From Calliopum simillimum (lineage: Eukaryota > Arthropoda > Insecta > Diptera > Lauxaniidae): 64,000 nucleotides of DNA. The translations under genes and the position numbers were made by a program. The stretch lies in contig OX638369.1 in the NCBI GenBank assembly GCA_951812925.1, positions 620,001 through 684,000 of the forward strand, given 5' to 3'. This document shows, piece after piece, positions 54,181 to 64,000 of the stretch; within the stretch, counting starts at the first letter, position 1, and the number at the start of each line of letters is the position of its first letter. Below the pieces are notes generated by a model that was given only the letters and a program-made list of their open reading frames with translations, was not told the origin of the DNA and searched no databases.

Positions 54181-54248
54181 AAAGGTTTGAGGATAATTTA
54201 TAAGGTCGCAGAAATCAGTTTTTTGCAAGTATTTCATTAACGGTGCAT

Positions 54249-56615
54249 ATCCACTTATTTCACTTTTTAAGTAACAATAACTCTTGAACGTGCAGCCGTA
54301 CTAAAAATGTAAAAAAACTTTTTTGTAGAAAATTGTATCTTCTACTGTACGGTACCTTTTATGCTTATACATTAAGCTGGGTCGATCCCTATACAAAAAA
54401 AAAAAAATCGTTGTTTTCCCCACATCCTAATATGTTATTTGGGTTATTGTTAGTTAGACTTCCCACAAAATATTTTGGCTCTGGTGAAAGTTTTGATGGT
54501 GCTAGAATTTTTTTGGTGTCAAAAACACAAAATTTGTATGGAAAACTTTTTTGTTTGGCTACATAAAGCAAAACAAAAATTTACAAAAATTAAGCATAAA
54601 AAATGGTTAAGCTATGCATTAAAAGACTTTAGAAAACTTTAGAAATAGTGAAAAATCTCTTATTTCAAACGAATCACCCGTTGAACATTTTGCCTGAAAA
54701 TATGCTAAGTTTTTTAAAATTTCAAAAATGCTGATTTTTATAACACTAGAAATTTGTGCAACAAAACATTCATTGAATGAATTAATTTTCATTTAAATAA
54801 AGTCTTGACGTGATTTGAGTGTAGTAAATCGAGCTTTTTTATACGTTGCATACGATTGCAGCTCGTCAGTCGCTCGATTTTTATTCGTGTGTTTTGAGAT
54901 TTTCGTTATGTTATTATCTCGTAAGTTTTGAACTGCTCGTTGGGTCGTCCACGCTTAGATTGTTTGGTGTCCGTTGCATATCCGTACAATTGCAGTCAGA
55001 GTTGCAGGAATCGGAATAAAGTACCTGGAAACCGATCCCTGCTCGGTTGACAATCTGATCTTATTACAATATTTTAGTCGATGTTTTTTATTCATAGCTT
55101 TTTTCTGCGATCAAATTCGTATCTTTACAATATTCTTGCTTTCAAAATGAGAAATTTACAGATGAGAATAAAATAAAAAAAAAAACCGGAAAGTCTCAAA
55201 TGGTATCGGAAACAATAGAATAATATCAAAACTTTAAAATTTATGGTTTTTGGTGAAATATTGAAACGTTACAAAAACAGTAAAAAAAGAAAACTTAATA
55301 AAGCAGCACTCCAATAGGAGAGGATTGGGATTTTTGAGACGGGTTTAGTTTTTGAGTTTGACTTTGACTCCGAAATCACAAAATTCTGCATATCTGAAAG
55401 CGTCAAACTCTACTTCGACTCTAATTTTATCTATTAGTTCATTCTTTTTATCGAAAATAATCATTTTTGTCAAAACATCAATTACTCGAAAAAACATTTA
55501 TTTTTCGAATGTTCGAAAATTTTGGGGAGTTGTGTGACACTACATCAAAAAACAGGATGGAATAGAAGAAAATTGTGACAATTTTTATGAAACTTTTCAA
55601 AGCTTACGAGACAACAACATAACGAACATCTCAAAACACACGAATAAAAATCGAGCAACTGACGAGCTGCAATCGTATGCAACGTATAAAAAAAGCTCGA
55701 TTCACTGCACTCAAATCACGTCAAGACTTTATTTAAATGAAAATTACTTCATTACTCTATGTTTTGTTGCACAAATTTCAAAAGAGTGCTAGTATTATAA
55801 AAATCAGCATTTTTTAAATTTTGAAAAACGTAGCATATTTTCAGGCAAAATGTTCAACGGGTGATTCATTTGAAATTAGAGATTTTTCACTATTTCTGAA
55901 ATCAATATCCTGAGACAGAGAGAGCCAAGTTTTCTAAAAACTTTTGATGCATAAACTATCCATTATTTATGTTTAATTTTTGTTTTGCTTTATGTAGCCA
56001 AACAAAAAAGTTTTTCATACAAATTTTGTGATTTTGACACAAAAAAAAGTTTTCACCAGAGCCAAAATATTTTGTGGGAAGTCTAACAATATGCCAAAGA
56101 ACATATTAGGATGTGGGGATTTTCAATTTTTTTTTGGCGACCCAGCTTATTATACATAATGCTTATTTTTTGTAGACCTTAAGATTCTCGATAAAACAAG
56201 TCTTATTACTTTTCATCGAACGACTCACCGTTTCGGAGATATTTTTGAAAAACCAGTTTTTTTGAAAAATATCTTCCAAGCCATGACTTGCACGAAAAAA
56301 ACAAAATAAACATAATATCGTCGGGTTAAAACTACAAGTAGGCATCTACATTTTTCATGTTTTGAGAAAAAAGCGTTTTAAGTTTTTTGAAATTCGTTTT
56401 TTGTATGGAATTTTGCAGTTTTCTGCTTTTTATTCTTTATATAAAATTAGGTGGAGACTATATTTCAAAAAACCGACTAGACTGGTTTATAGAACTGTTT
56501 TTTCTTCATGTTACTGTATACTTAACTCAAAACATCAGTATATGTAGATGTCTAGTTGTAGTTTTAACCCGACGATATACAATAAACATTATTGTAACTT
56601 AAAAAGTGAAATATG
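54249..56615. repeat. 2.37-kb palindrome
   Basis: CACTTTTTAAGTAACAATAA near 54258 pairs with TTATTGTAACTTAAAAAGTG near 56588. Main arms are 54360-54915 and 55612-56160 (TTGGCTACATAAAGCAAAAC, GAATCACCCGTTGAACATTT, GTCTTGACGTGATTTGAGTG). The loop (54915-55612) holds a tRNA-like segment (CTGGAAACCGATCCCTGCTC). The right arm is extended by a second hairpin at 56312. Confidence 0.82.
56312..56579. repeat. 268-bp hairpin in the right arm
   Basis: ATATCGTCGGGTTAAAACTA pairs with TAGTTTTAACCCGACGATAT, plus GTAGGCATCTACAT against ATGTAGATGTCTAG. Just upstream the phrase CGAACGACTCACCGTTTCGG (about 56217) is a copy of the motif shared by several palindromes here. Confidence 0.75.
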
Positions 56616-56729
56616 TATGTTGATATACACCTGTATGTAAAAAAGCTGCATAAGCTACATTAATTAGATTTTTGAAATGTTCACAACTCCGCCAATAGTC
56701 GGCCAAATCATGTGATTATTTTTTTCCTT

Positions 56730-57420
56730 TTTCCTCCCCTTGAGAGGGCTCCCATACAAAATTTTGATAAAAATATCAAAAAATTCCTCATTGCCGGGAG
56801 TGAGCAAAAATGTTCACCGACCCCCATTAGTTTTTCATCTAACCTTTTTTCGAATGTTCAAACCCCATTTATTTATCCAGGGGGCTCCCATACAAAATTT
56901 TTATAAAAATATAAAAAAAATTCCTCATTGGCTGGAGAGGGAAAAAATTTTAACCGGCCCTCATTAACTTTTCTTTTCCAATAATTTTCTTTAACATATT
57001 ATAAACCTTGTTTCTTCTAATTAAAATTTTGATAAAACATCAAAAAAAAATATAATTGAACATACTATGTTTTCTCTTTTTTCCACCCCTAAAGGAGCCT
57101 CCCAAACAAAATTTAGATAGAAATAATCAATTTTGTATGGGAGGCCCCTTAAGTGTTGTGTAAAAGGGGCTAGTAGGTTGGAAAAAAATTTTGGAGAAAA
57201 AAAATTAAGGGGGGCCTGCGAACTTTTTTTCTTCTCCCGGCAATGAGGAATTTTTTTGATATTTTTATAAAATTTTTGTAGGGGCGCCCCCTTAACCGTT
57301 GGAAAAAATGGGGTAGTATTTATATTTAAGAGAAATGTTGGAGAGGAAAAATCAATGGGGGTCGGTGAACATTTCACCCATTCTCGGTAACGAGGAATAT
57401 TTTTTTATTAATTAAAAAAT
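56730..57420. repeat. Clustered direct and inverted copies of an about 150-bp unit
   Basis: GGCTCCCATACAAAATTTT followed by ATAAAAATATCAAAAAATTC and CTCATTG occurs at 56748 and 56881. Reverse copies occur near 57235 (CCCGGCAATGAGGAATTTTT) and 57385. CGACCCCCATTAGTTTTTC and its complement are paired similarly. It is an inverted array, non-coding. Confidence 0.65.
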
Positions 57421-57960
57421 TTCAAAAAATGTAGATCCCATCATTTGCCCATTCTAAAAATAGTTTTAGAATTTGTTTTTTGCTAAATTTTTTTAAAAAA
57501 ATCGAAGAGTATAATCATTGATACAAATCGCAATAGAGTTTTGAGAGTTGAAAATTTAAAAAAAAAAAACATTTAAAAAAAAATTAAGATTTTTATAAAA
57601 ATTTTCTTAAATTTTCAGTTTTTTAAAAATAGAAAATTAAAGACAAAATGATATCCGATTACATATGTAATGCCCCACATACAGTGGCGGATTAACCCTA
57701 AGGCACCAGTAGGCACCTGCCTAGGGCGCCAGATTTTGAGGGGGGCGGCAAATTTTCGGAGTGATAAAAAACAAATTTATAATTTAAGTATTGAACTAGA
57801 TTTTATGTTACCTAAATGGTACTTTAGAAACATTTACACTCGGCACTATTTAAGCAATACGAATGGACGATTTAACCGATAAAAACAACCATGAAGTGTA
57901 CCATATGGTTAAATTAAGACGATTATAAAAAATATTTAAGAAAAGTTTACTCAATGCCCA

Positions 57961-58600
57961 GGGCGGCAAAATGAGTGATTGAAATAGATATTGTTCTATA
58001 AGACCAAAGGACTATAAGCTCAAGAACTCTTATTAGACCAAAGGGCTATAAGCTCAAGAACTCTTATCAAATGCAAAATGGACTGTAGGGGGCGGCAAAA
58101 TAAGTGATTGAAATAGATATAATTCTATAAGACCAAAGGACTATAAGCTCAAGAACTCTTATCAAATGCAAAATGGACTGTAGGGGCGGCAAAATGAGTG
58201 ATTGAAATAGATATTGTTCTATTAGACCAAATGACTATATGCTCAAGAACTCTTATCAAATGCAAAATGAGTGATTGAAATAGATATAATTCTATAAGAC
58301 CAAAGGACTATAAGCTCAAGAACTCTTATCAAATGCAAAATGGACCGTAGGGGCGGCAAAATGAGTGATTGAAATAGATATTGTTCTATAAGACCAAATG
58401 ACTATATGCTCAAGAACTCTTATCAAATGCAAAATGAGTGATTGAAATAGATATAATTCTATAAGACCAAAGGACTATAAGCTCAAGAACTCTTATCAAA
58501 AGCAAAATTAACTGTAGGGGCGGCAAAATGAGTGATTGAAATAGATATTGTTCTATTAGACCAGAGGGCTATATGCTAAAGAACTCTTATCATGGGAATT
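57961..58600 (+). repeat. Minisatellite inside the hAT fossil (about 7 units of 80-130 bp)
   Basis: Units start at GGCAAAATGAGTGATTGAAA and contain ATATAATTCTATAAGACCAA, GGACTATAAGCTCAAGAACT and CTTATCAAATGCAAAATG. Starts near 57961, 58090, 58184, 58265, 58351, 58435 and 58517. Alternate units differ by presence of the GGACTGTAGGGGC piece. Confidence 0.85.
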
Positions 58601-59165
58601 TGTGAGAATAAATTATGCGGCCGCGAGACTGGGGAAAATGGTTGAACTGAACGATGGCCTAATCAGTATAATTCAAGCTACTCGTGACGAATTTGATCTT
58701 TACGAAAAAAAAGCTCTGGAGATATCTGTCATTAAGGAATGCAAAACGGTTTATTCAAGAAAAAGAGCGTGTGCGTTGCAGTTTGGTGAAACAAGAGATG
58801 AAGAAACTAGTGACAGAGATAATTTCTACATTTAATGTGATTTGAGATCAGTTGATCTGTGATTTAAAAATAAGATCTATGTCATATGTGAAGGCTCTGG
58901 AAAAATTTGGTGTTCTAATTGATATAGCAACCTTGGGAAACAATGAACTACGCTGAAATATTTTGAAAAAGTTTTCTTGAAGATTTAGAAAAACCATTAA
59001 GCGACGAACCTCTCCAGTTCAAGTCTTATTGTGCTGAAAAAGCTTTAATTCAAAATTTGCTTCAGGATTACTTAAGATCAACAATCGGGGAAAGTAGATT
59101 GAGTTATTTTGCTTGCATTAGATTGTGAGGATATTATTCACCAATTTGCACTTAAAAACCCTTTC
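58600..59165 (+). pseudogene. hAT transposase C-terminal remnant (ZMYM/hAT-dimerisation type)
   Basis: The first piece (58602-58835, KMVELNDGLI, ECKTVYSRKRACALQFGETR) looks like the linker before the catalytic helix region. After several frame changes (about 58970-59150) LQDYLRSTIGESRLSYFACI, then CEDIIHQFALKNPF, matches the hAT C-terminal dimerisation segment. The N-terminal zinc finger and catalytic core are replaced by the minisatellite. Inactive. Confidence 0.7.
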
Positions 59166-59169
59166 GGTC

Positions 59170-59990
59170 ATTTGTAGCCATATGGCTACATAGCTTTTTG
59201 TTTATGATTTTTTTTTTTTTTTATTGAAAAAAATGTTTCTTTTGATTACATAATAAATGGTTCTTTCATAATTCATTACCTATATACAATGTATTCTCTT
59301 TTATTTTCAATAGTCCAAGGTACACTTGCATGGTGTACCTTAGACCGTTTGTGATTACAACGGAAAAAGTAATATTTCTACTCAATGGTAAGACATAGAA
59401 ATATGATTGTCACGTCATTTGATGCTGCAAGCATTGTAGAAATATAATTTAATCAAAAAACTAAAGGAACTTTTTTGGAAAGTCCAGCAAATTGAAAAAA
59501 CTGAAAAGCGGACCAAGGTACTCACATCTTCCCTACAACATGAATATACCCCGGGTGCAGGGTACAAAAATGTGTATTTATGCTTATTCAGCACTAGATT
59601 TATTTTTTGTTTATTTTAAAATCAGTTCATACATTTCTCGCTATTGTAATGCATTTTAAACCAAAATAGAATAAAAAATAAAAATTTATAAATTGTTTTT
59701 CTTTAATATTTTCAAACCACTTAGAACATTTGTTGCCATATGGCTACATTCTAAAAGTCGTATTTAGAAAAAAAAATTTTTTAAACTTTTGATTGATTAG
59801 GCATGAAATGACCAACATAAAAACAAAAAATTGGATTTTTCGGATGAGAAAAAAAAAGATAGACCGAAAGGGTTAACAAAATTAGACGAAAAATTTTTTT
59901 AATGTATGAATAAACACACAAATCATAAAAGTGTTAATGTGACTTATTATCTGTTTTTATTATAAGTTTCTTTTTCTGTAAAAAAAAAAT
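59170..59990. other. hAT element non-coding 3' part with an interspersed-repeat end
   Basis: Contains GGCTACATAG and GCCATATGGCTACA phrases (59178 and 59740) and, at 59540-59572, TATACCCCGGGTGCAGGGTA, the end module of the interspersed repeat. A G run (60000-60010) lies next to the right TIR. No gene. Confidence 0.4.
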
Positions 59991-60461
59991 CTGAAGGGGG
60001 GGGGGGGGGGCGGCAAAAAAATAAGTGCCTAGGGCGACAAATTACTTAGATCCGCCACTGCCTACATATATTATAACTGCTGACCGAATTGATCAATGGT
60101 ATAGAGGTCTAACAAGTTTGTAGTTTCTATTGAAATTGGAATACATAATACTTTATTTGTATACATTTTATACGAACAAGCATAAACGGTGTGGATTTGT
60201 ATTCATTCCAATTTGGTTTGAATTTTACACCCAAACTACAGTATTTACTGTGTGGGTGTAGGGTATACAAATAAAAGTAGGAAAGTCTGGAATCAGTGTA
60301 AATTAAAATTAAAATTTTTAAAAATATTAAAATTCCCTTCAGTTCACGGAACTAGTACCGAACTAGCAAAATCGCTAGCTACCAGTAACCAGTACTAGTT
60401 CCTCCCAGATCTGCTTTATTCGTTCTCAACTGGCGAATTTAACGTGTGCATGTCATAGGTA

Positions 60462-61414
60462 CCCAGCAGAAAATAAAACGAACACCTTCAGAAGTGGAGT
60501 AATCGATGGATGTTCTGAAAAGTAGTGAAAAAACGAACTACTCCTTTTCGGATTGATTAAGAAGCTCAAAAACGATGTACACAATGTTTTCGTTTGATTT
60601 CGGGATTATTTCAGTAACCGAATGCGCTCGTATTTTTATTTTCATTTCAGTAATTTTATTGTTTCCATGGATTTTATTTTATTTTCTTGTTTGTGTTTTG
60701 TAGCGAAGGAAAATTTATTTCAATATAATAATAAGAAAATATTTTACTATTTCTGAATAAAATTATTTATAACGGCGTAAACGGCAAAAAATCATTCATA
60801 AAGTATTCGGCGCTAAATTATGCAATTTTTCGTAAGAAAGAACAAATATTTCTTTGTAAGAGCAATGCAATTAATAACATTTCCCATTTCAGAAGAATTC
60901 AGAAAATAAGGCTACAACTACTAATCATACATCTGACACACGAATATTGAACGTGAAGCACAATTAATTTAAATTTGCTATAATGAATTTAATATAATTT
61001 TTCTTGTGGTCTTCAACAAATACATTTCATTTTCTAAAAATGGAAGTATTTTATTCATTTGCGGCTGTTCAGATTGCGCCTTCCAATCAAAGGCATAAAA
61101 TAATGTTCTGTTCATACTACTACTACACAAAATTATGTTTTGTTCAGATTGCGCCTACCAATGGAAGGTATAAAATGATGTTTTATCGCAAAGAAATTCA
61201 AAGACACACATTCGTTTTCCATAGCCAAAAAGAAGAAACCCGATCCCCAACTATTCCGATTGCACCTTCTTGTAGAAGCCAACAAAGGAATGATACGATG
61301 AGCGGCCAGCGCTGAATAAAAGGAAAGTGTTTTCTGATGTGGCAATGGAATGATTCGAGCAACGAAAGGAATGTGCCAAACAGCTATGTTTGGATGATCA
61401 AACTTTCTGCTGGG
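60462..61414. mobile_element. 953-bp element with CCCAGCAGAAA termini
   Basis: CCCAGCAGAAAATAAAACGA at the left and TTTCTGCTGGG at the right inside TA (60460-60461 and 61415-61416). The terminus matches the MITE at 7465. Inside, GTTCAGATTGCGCCT with an AAGG.ATAAAATNATGTT tail is repeated at 61067 and 61142, with a degenerate third copy near 61256. No transposase. Confidence 0.7.
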
Positions 61415-61519
61415 TAGGGGTCAATTGCCACCCTTTGCTCTACTGCTCTCTAGCTATTTCACTAGTGAGAAGAAGCTTGCTTGTAAGGCGTTCTCTTAGT
61501 AAAGAAAAAAAAAATAAAA

Positions 61520-61620
61520 AAATCGAACAACCCCCACTGAGATTCGAACCTGGGGTTCAAAGTTTTTCACCTATGTATGTAGATAAATTACGAAGTCTTT
61601 ATCTCATTCGTCTATAAAGC
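61520..61620 (-). repeat. Possible tRNA-like (box B) repeat
   Basis: On the minus strand CCCAGGTTCGAATCTCAGTG carries a box B-like core, with AAAGACTTCGTAATTTATCT about 45 nt upstream. No convincing acceptor stem. A GGGTTCGAATCCTACC box also lies, inverted, at 62943-62958. Probably tRNA-derived repeats. Confidence 0.25.
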
Positions 61621-61624
61621 TTAT

Positions 61625-62480
61625 TGACGTAGTTATGTGAAATTCGTATTTAAACAATTGAAAAAATTTTTGTTTTTTTTCTAAATTTTGTTTTTGTTTT
61701 TTTTTTTTGTTTTTTTGTATAAATAAAATTACTCAAATTTTGAAACTAAAAAAAGTCTCTCCAAAGAAAATTTGAAATTCAAACGTTTTTATCTCTCACG
61801 TTGTTTTGTTAGGAATAAATGTTGCACAAACAAACCACAAATTGTTGATTTCCACATGCCCTCAATTTATTACTCTGCCTATTTGCTTTCTGTCATTATC
61901 TGATTGGTAAATTTTAAGTCGAATTCCGTCTTAATGAGCAGCAGTGCAGTATCTCTACTTTGAACGAAACCGCAGCATTTTTTATAAGACATATTAAGCG
62001 ACTTTCGCTATGCAAAAAATTTTAGGGTGGGTCTATAATTTTTATAAGCTAAATTAATTGCACATCAAGAAGTATTTTCAACTTGAAAATAACTCCTTCG
62101 ATAAAATGAGTAAAACTCAACACTTTTATCTAATAAATGTTTTTGGAAAAAAATTAAATACATATTATAAAAATATTGATTAAAAAACTTTGAAGTCGTT
62201 GGCTTTGCGTTACCTCCCACTGTGCTACACAATGTATATCACACTATTTTCTATATGGGCGCTAAAACATTCGCATGTACATTAAACATCTTCATAATTT
62301 CTTTTTTTTTGCTTTTAAACAGGTTTCTTAGAAACTAAAAATTCTGGTGCAAGGAGAGCCCATAATATTAATATTTAGTGGTGGCGCATCGTATTTCTTT
62401 GTTTTAAGTATTGTATGGCATTGTATTTTATGGTAAAGAATACTCTTCTAAACACTTTTGTATATATCTCATGAAAGAGA
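61625..62480. other. Unassigned AT-rich stretch
   Basis: T-rich runs near 61670-61720 and ordinary AT-rich DNA. No gene or repeat boundary I can support. Confidence 0.3.
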
Positions 62481-62735
62481 AAACTTAGACGAATAGGAAT
62501 TTTTCATAAAAAAGTTTATAATCATTTTTTTCGTGAAGATGTCACTTCATTAGTTTTTTAGCTTTTTTCATAAAAAAGTTTATATTCATTTTTTTCGTGA
62601 TGATGTTACTTCATTAGTTGTTTAGCTTTTTTTAGCTAAAGAACTATTTTAAGCATTTTTACCTAAAAAAATAATGAAGTGACACCTTCAGGAAAAATAT
62701 TATGATAAACTTTTTTATGAAAAATTTGATGCTCT
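62480..62735. repeat. Palindrome with a tandemly duplicated left arm
   Basis: TTTTTCATAAAAAAGTTTAT followed by TTCGTGAAGATGTCACTTCA occurs twice in direct order (62498 and 62566) and once reversed at 62678-62729 (TGAAGTGACACCTTCAGGAA, ATAAACTTTTTTATGAAAAA). Non-coding. Confidence 0.75.
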
Positions 62736-62754
62736 TTTCAATGGCAGCAGTCCT

Positions 62755-63780
62755 ATCCCAATGTGCACAAGAACGGGTGCTGATCCGTTTCGAACCCCTA
62801 ACGTACATCAAACACGAATTCAAAACAGATTTGCCTTTTTTAATAATGTTAGTGTTGTGTTTAAAAAAAAAAAAAAAAACATTTTGAAGCGCTTATTAGC
62901 GATTAAGAAAAAAAAGAATAAAATATAACAATGCGCCTATGGTAGGATTCGAACCCGGGTAAATCCGCGGTGACGGACTCTTCGAACCCGAAACGTACTT
63001 AAATACGAATTTTAATATTGTTAATGCTATATTTTTGCAAAAAAAAAAAACGTTTTGAAGCGCTTATTAACAATTAAAAAAAGGATAAAAATCCACCTGG
63101 GCAAATCCGTTTCGAACCCGTAATGAACTTCAAATACGGATTCAAAACGGATTTGCTTTAATTAATGTTAATGATGATAAAGAGAAATGAAGAGAGATTT
63201 TTGATTCCAAATTTGAGTAATGTTTTTTATCAAAAGAAGAGAAAAAACACAGAATTTTGTTTAATAAACAAACTTTATATCTCAACATCAGATAAGTCTA
63301 CATCATATAGGTCAATAGCCTAGTGTTCTAATGTCTAATGTTTTTAAATTAATACCCCGGGATCCCGGATTTGCCTCCTACCGACTTTGGGTGCATTGTT
63401 TTTTTTTTTTTTTTCTATTTGTTATTAAAAATAAGCGCTTCAAAATTTTTGTTTTTTTTTAACCAGTATTAACATTGCTAAAAGCGAATCAAGTTTGGAA
63501 TTCGAATTTACGAGTTCAAAACGGATTCGATATTTCAGAGGAATTTCAACCGCAAACGGGTCCGTATAGGATCCGTAACGGATAAAATATACGAGAAAGG
63601 GAACGCATTACGGATTCGAAACGAGTCCATCTGGCACACTGGGTATACCTTAAAAGCAAATCCGTTTTTGATGTACGTTACGGGTTCGAAGCGGGTGCGT
63701 CACTGCGGATTACGTTTTTTATATTTTAATGGACTCGTAATGAGTTCGAAACGGATCCGCATCCGTTGTGCAATGTTACG
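62755..63780. repeat. Dispersed CGTTTCGAACCCGTAA motif cluster in inverted arrangement
   Basis: CCGTTTCGAACCCCTAACGT (62782), CTTCGAACCCGAAACGTACT (62980) and CCGTTTCGAACCCGTAATGA (63104) face reversed copies ATTACGGATTCGAAACGAGT (63608), GTACGTTACGGGTTCGAAGC (63673) and TAATGAGTTCGAAACGGATC (63733). AAAACAGATTTGCC/GGCAAATC pieces accompany them. It is an inverted array, function unknown. Confidence 0.6.
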
Positions 63781-63889
63781 CTGTTACTCTGCTACCCAGT
63801 ACCTCTCTCCAGATCGTGATACCTCTAATGAGTATTGATTTTCTATTTGGTACATAAATTTAAAAAAATATAAAAAAAGAAATAAGACC

Positions 63890-63936
63890 GTCTGACCCCC
63901 CTCCCCCCTAGCTGAGATCCTGGTTACGCCCTTGCA
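63890..63936. mobile_element. Right end of a hAT-like element
   Basis: AGATCCTGGTTACGCCCTTG at 63917-63936 has the form of a hAT-type right TIR (reverse CAAGGGCGTAACCAGGATCT). No matching left end is in the window, so extent and autonomy are unknown. Confidence 0.4.
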
Positions 63937-64000
63937 AAAAATTCAATTGTAATCAAAAATTTTTTTTTTATTCGAAAGATTAACATTTGAAAATGATTTC

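Larger units (their letters stand above)
57682..60060 (+). mobile_element. hAT transposon fossil, 2379 bp
   Basis: CAGTGGCGGATTAA at the left and TTAGATCCGCCACTG at the right are TIRs. The 8-bp flanks CCCACATA (57674-57681) and CCTACATA (60061-60068) differ by one base. GGGGCGGCAAA-type sequence lies inside both ends. It contains a decayed transposase and a minisatellite. Confidence 0.85.

Noticed and set aside
56712..57377. Proline-rich frames (KGAPIQNF..PHCREKKKSS) as a small gene family
   Set aside because: They are translations of the clustered about 150-bp inverted/direct repeat units on both strands, with no start or splice support.
57961..58600. CRISPR-like array
   Set aside because: Units are 80-130 bp contiguous tandem repeats without unique spacers, inside a hAT element in a eukaryotic genome.

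Overview
This is a eukaryotic, AT-rich, intron-containing window dominated by transposable elements. Short GT..AG introns, a ZP-domain gene, a Neuroglian-derived fragment, mariner, hAT, piggyBac-like and LINE families and the tailed interspersed repeats point to an insect, most likely a higher (schizophoran) fly. A DD41D mariner of a type first reported from tephritid fruit flies is compatible with, but does not prove, that family. I see no operons, bacterial genes or CRISPR arrays.

Layout. 0-2 kb: the 3' end of an LTR retrotransposon with polypurine tract and LTR (a MITE sits inside the LTR), followed by a decayed Fanzor/TnpB-like nuclease relic. 2.3-8.2 kb: the only host-type gene I can support, the 3' exons of a ZP-N-domain membrane protein on the + strand. 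Its last intron, about 78 bp when emptied, is swollen by a 4.5-kb TIR element that itself carries nested palindromes and a MITE. 8.2-14.6 kb: interspersed repeats and unassigned DNA. 14.6-21.1 kb: a nested stack of inverted repeats, including a pogo-like fossil and two abutting palindromes. 21.2-25.0 kb: a TA-flanked TIR element that contains a broken, intron-bearing copy of Neuroglian exons. 25.3-26.6 kb: two hAT-like MITEs head to head sharing one 8-bp target duplication. 26.7-28.4 kb: a hairpin MITE interrupted by a mariner with an intact 361-residue DD41D transposase. 29.8-34.5 kb: an internally deleted irritans-type mariner broken by two further elements, one holding a third. 35-46 kb: four non-LTR retrotransposon (LINE) remnants with hairpin and TIR insertions, and one palindrome. 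46.4-47 kb: a Tc3-like transposase fossil. 49-57.4 kb: a run of large palindromes and hairpins. 57.7-60.1 kb: a complete-ended 2.4-kb hAT fossil. 60.5-64 kb: another MITE, motif repeats and the end of a second hAT-like element.

The unifying theme is a set of giant near-perfect palindromes (0.4 to about 3.7 kb). Several share a degenerate motif around CGACTCACCGTTCATGAGAT and a second one around TCAGTTTTTTGCAAATATCT, and few contain any recognisable coding sequence. They behave as non-autonomous foldback/MITE-like mobile elements and would be strong sources of hairpin RNA if transcribed. The most unexpected single items are the Fanzor-like relic at 1389-2018, the Neuroglian capture at about 22.6-23.3 kb, and the shared-motif palindrome family. 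All family calls come from reading the sequence; no database search was run.
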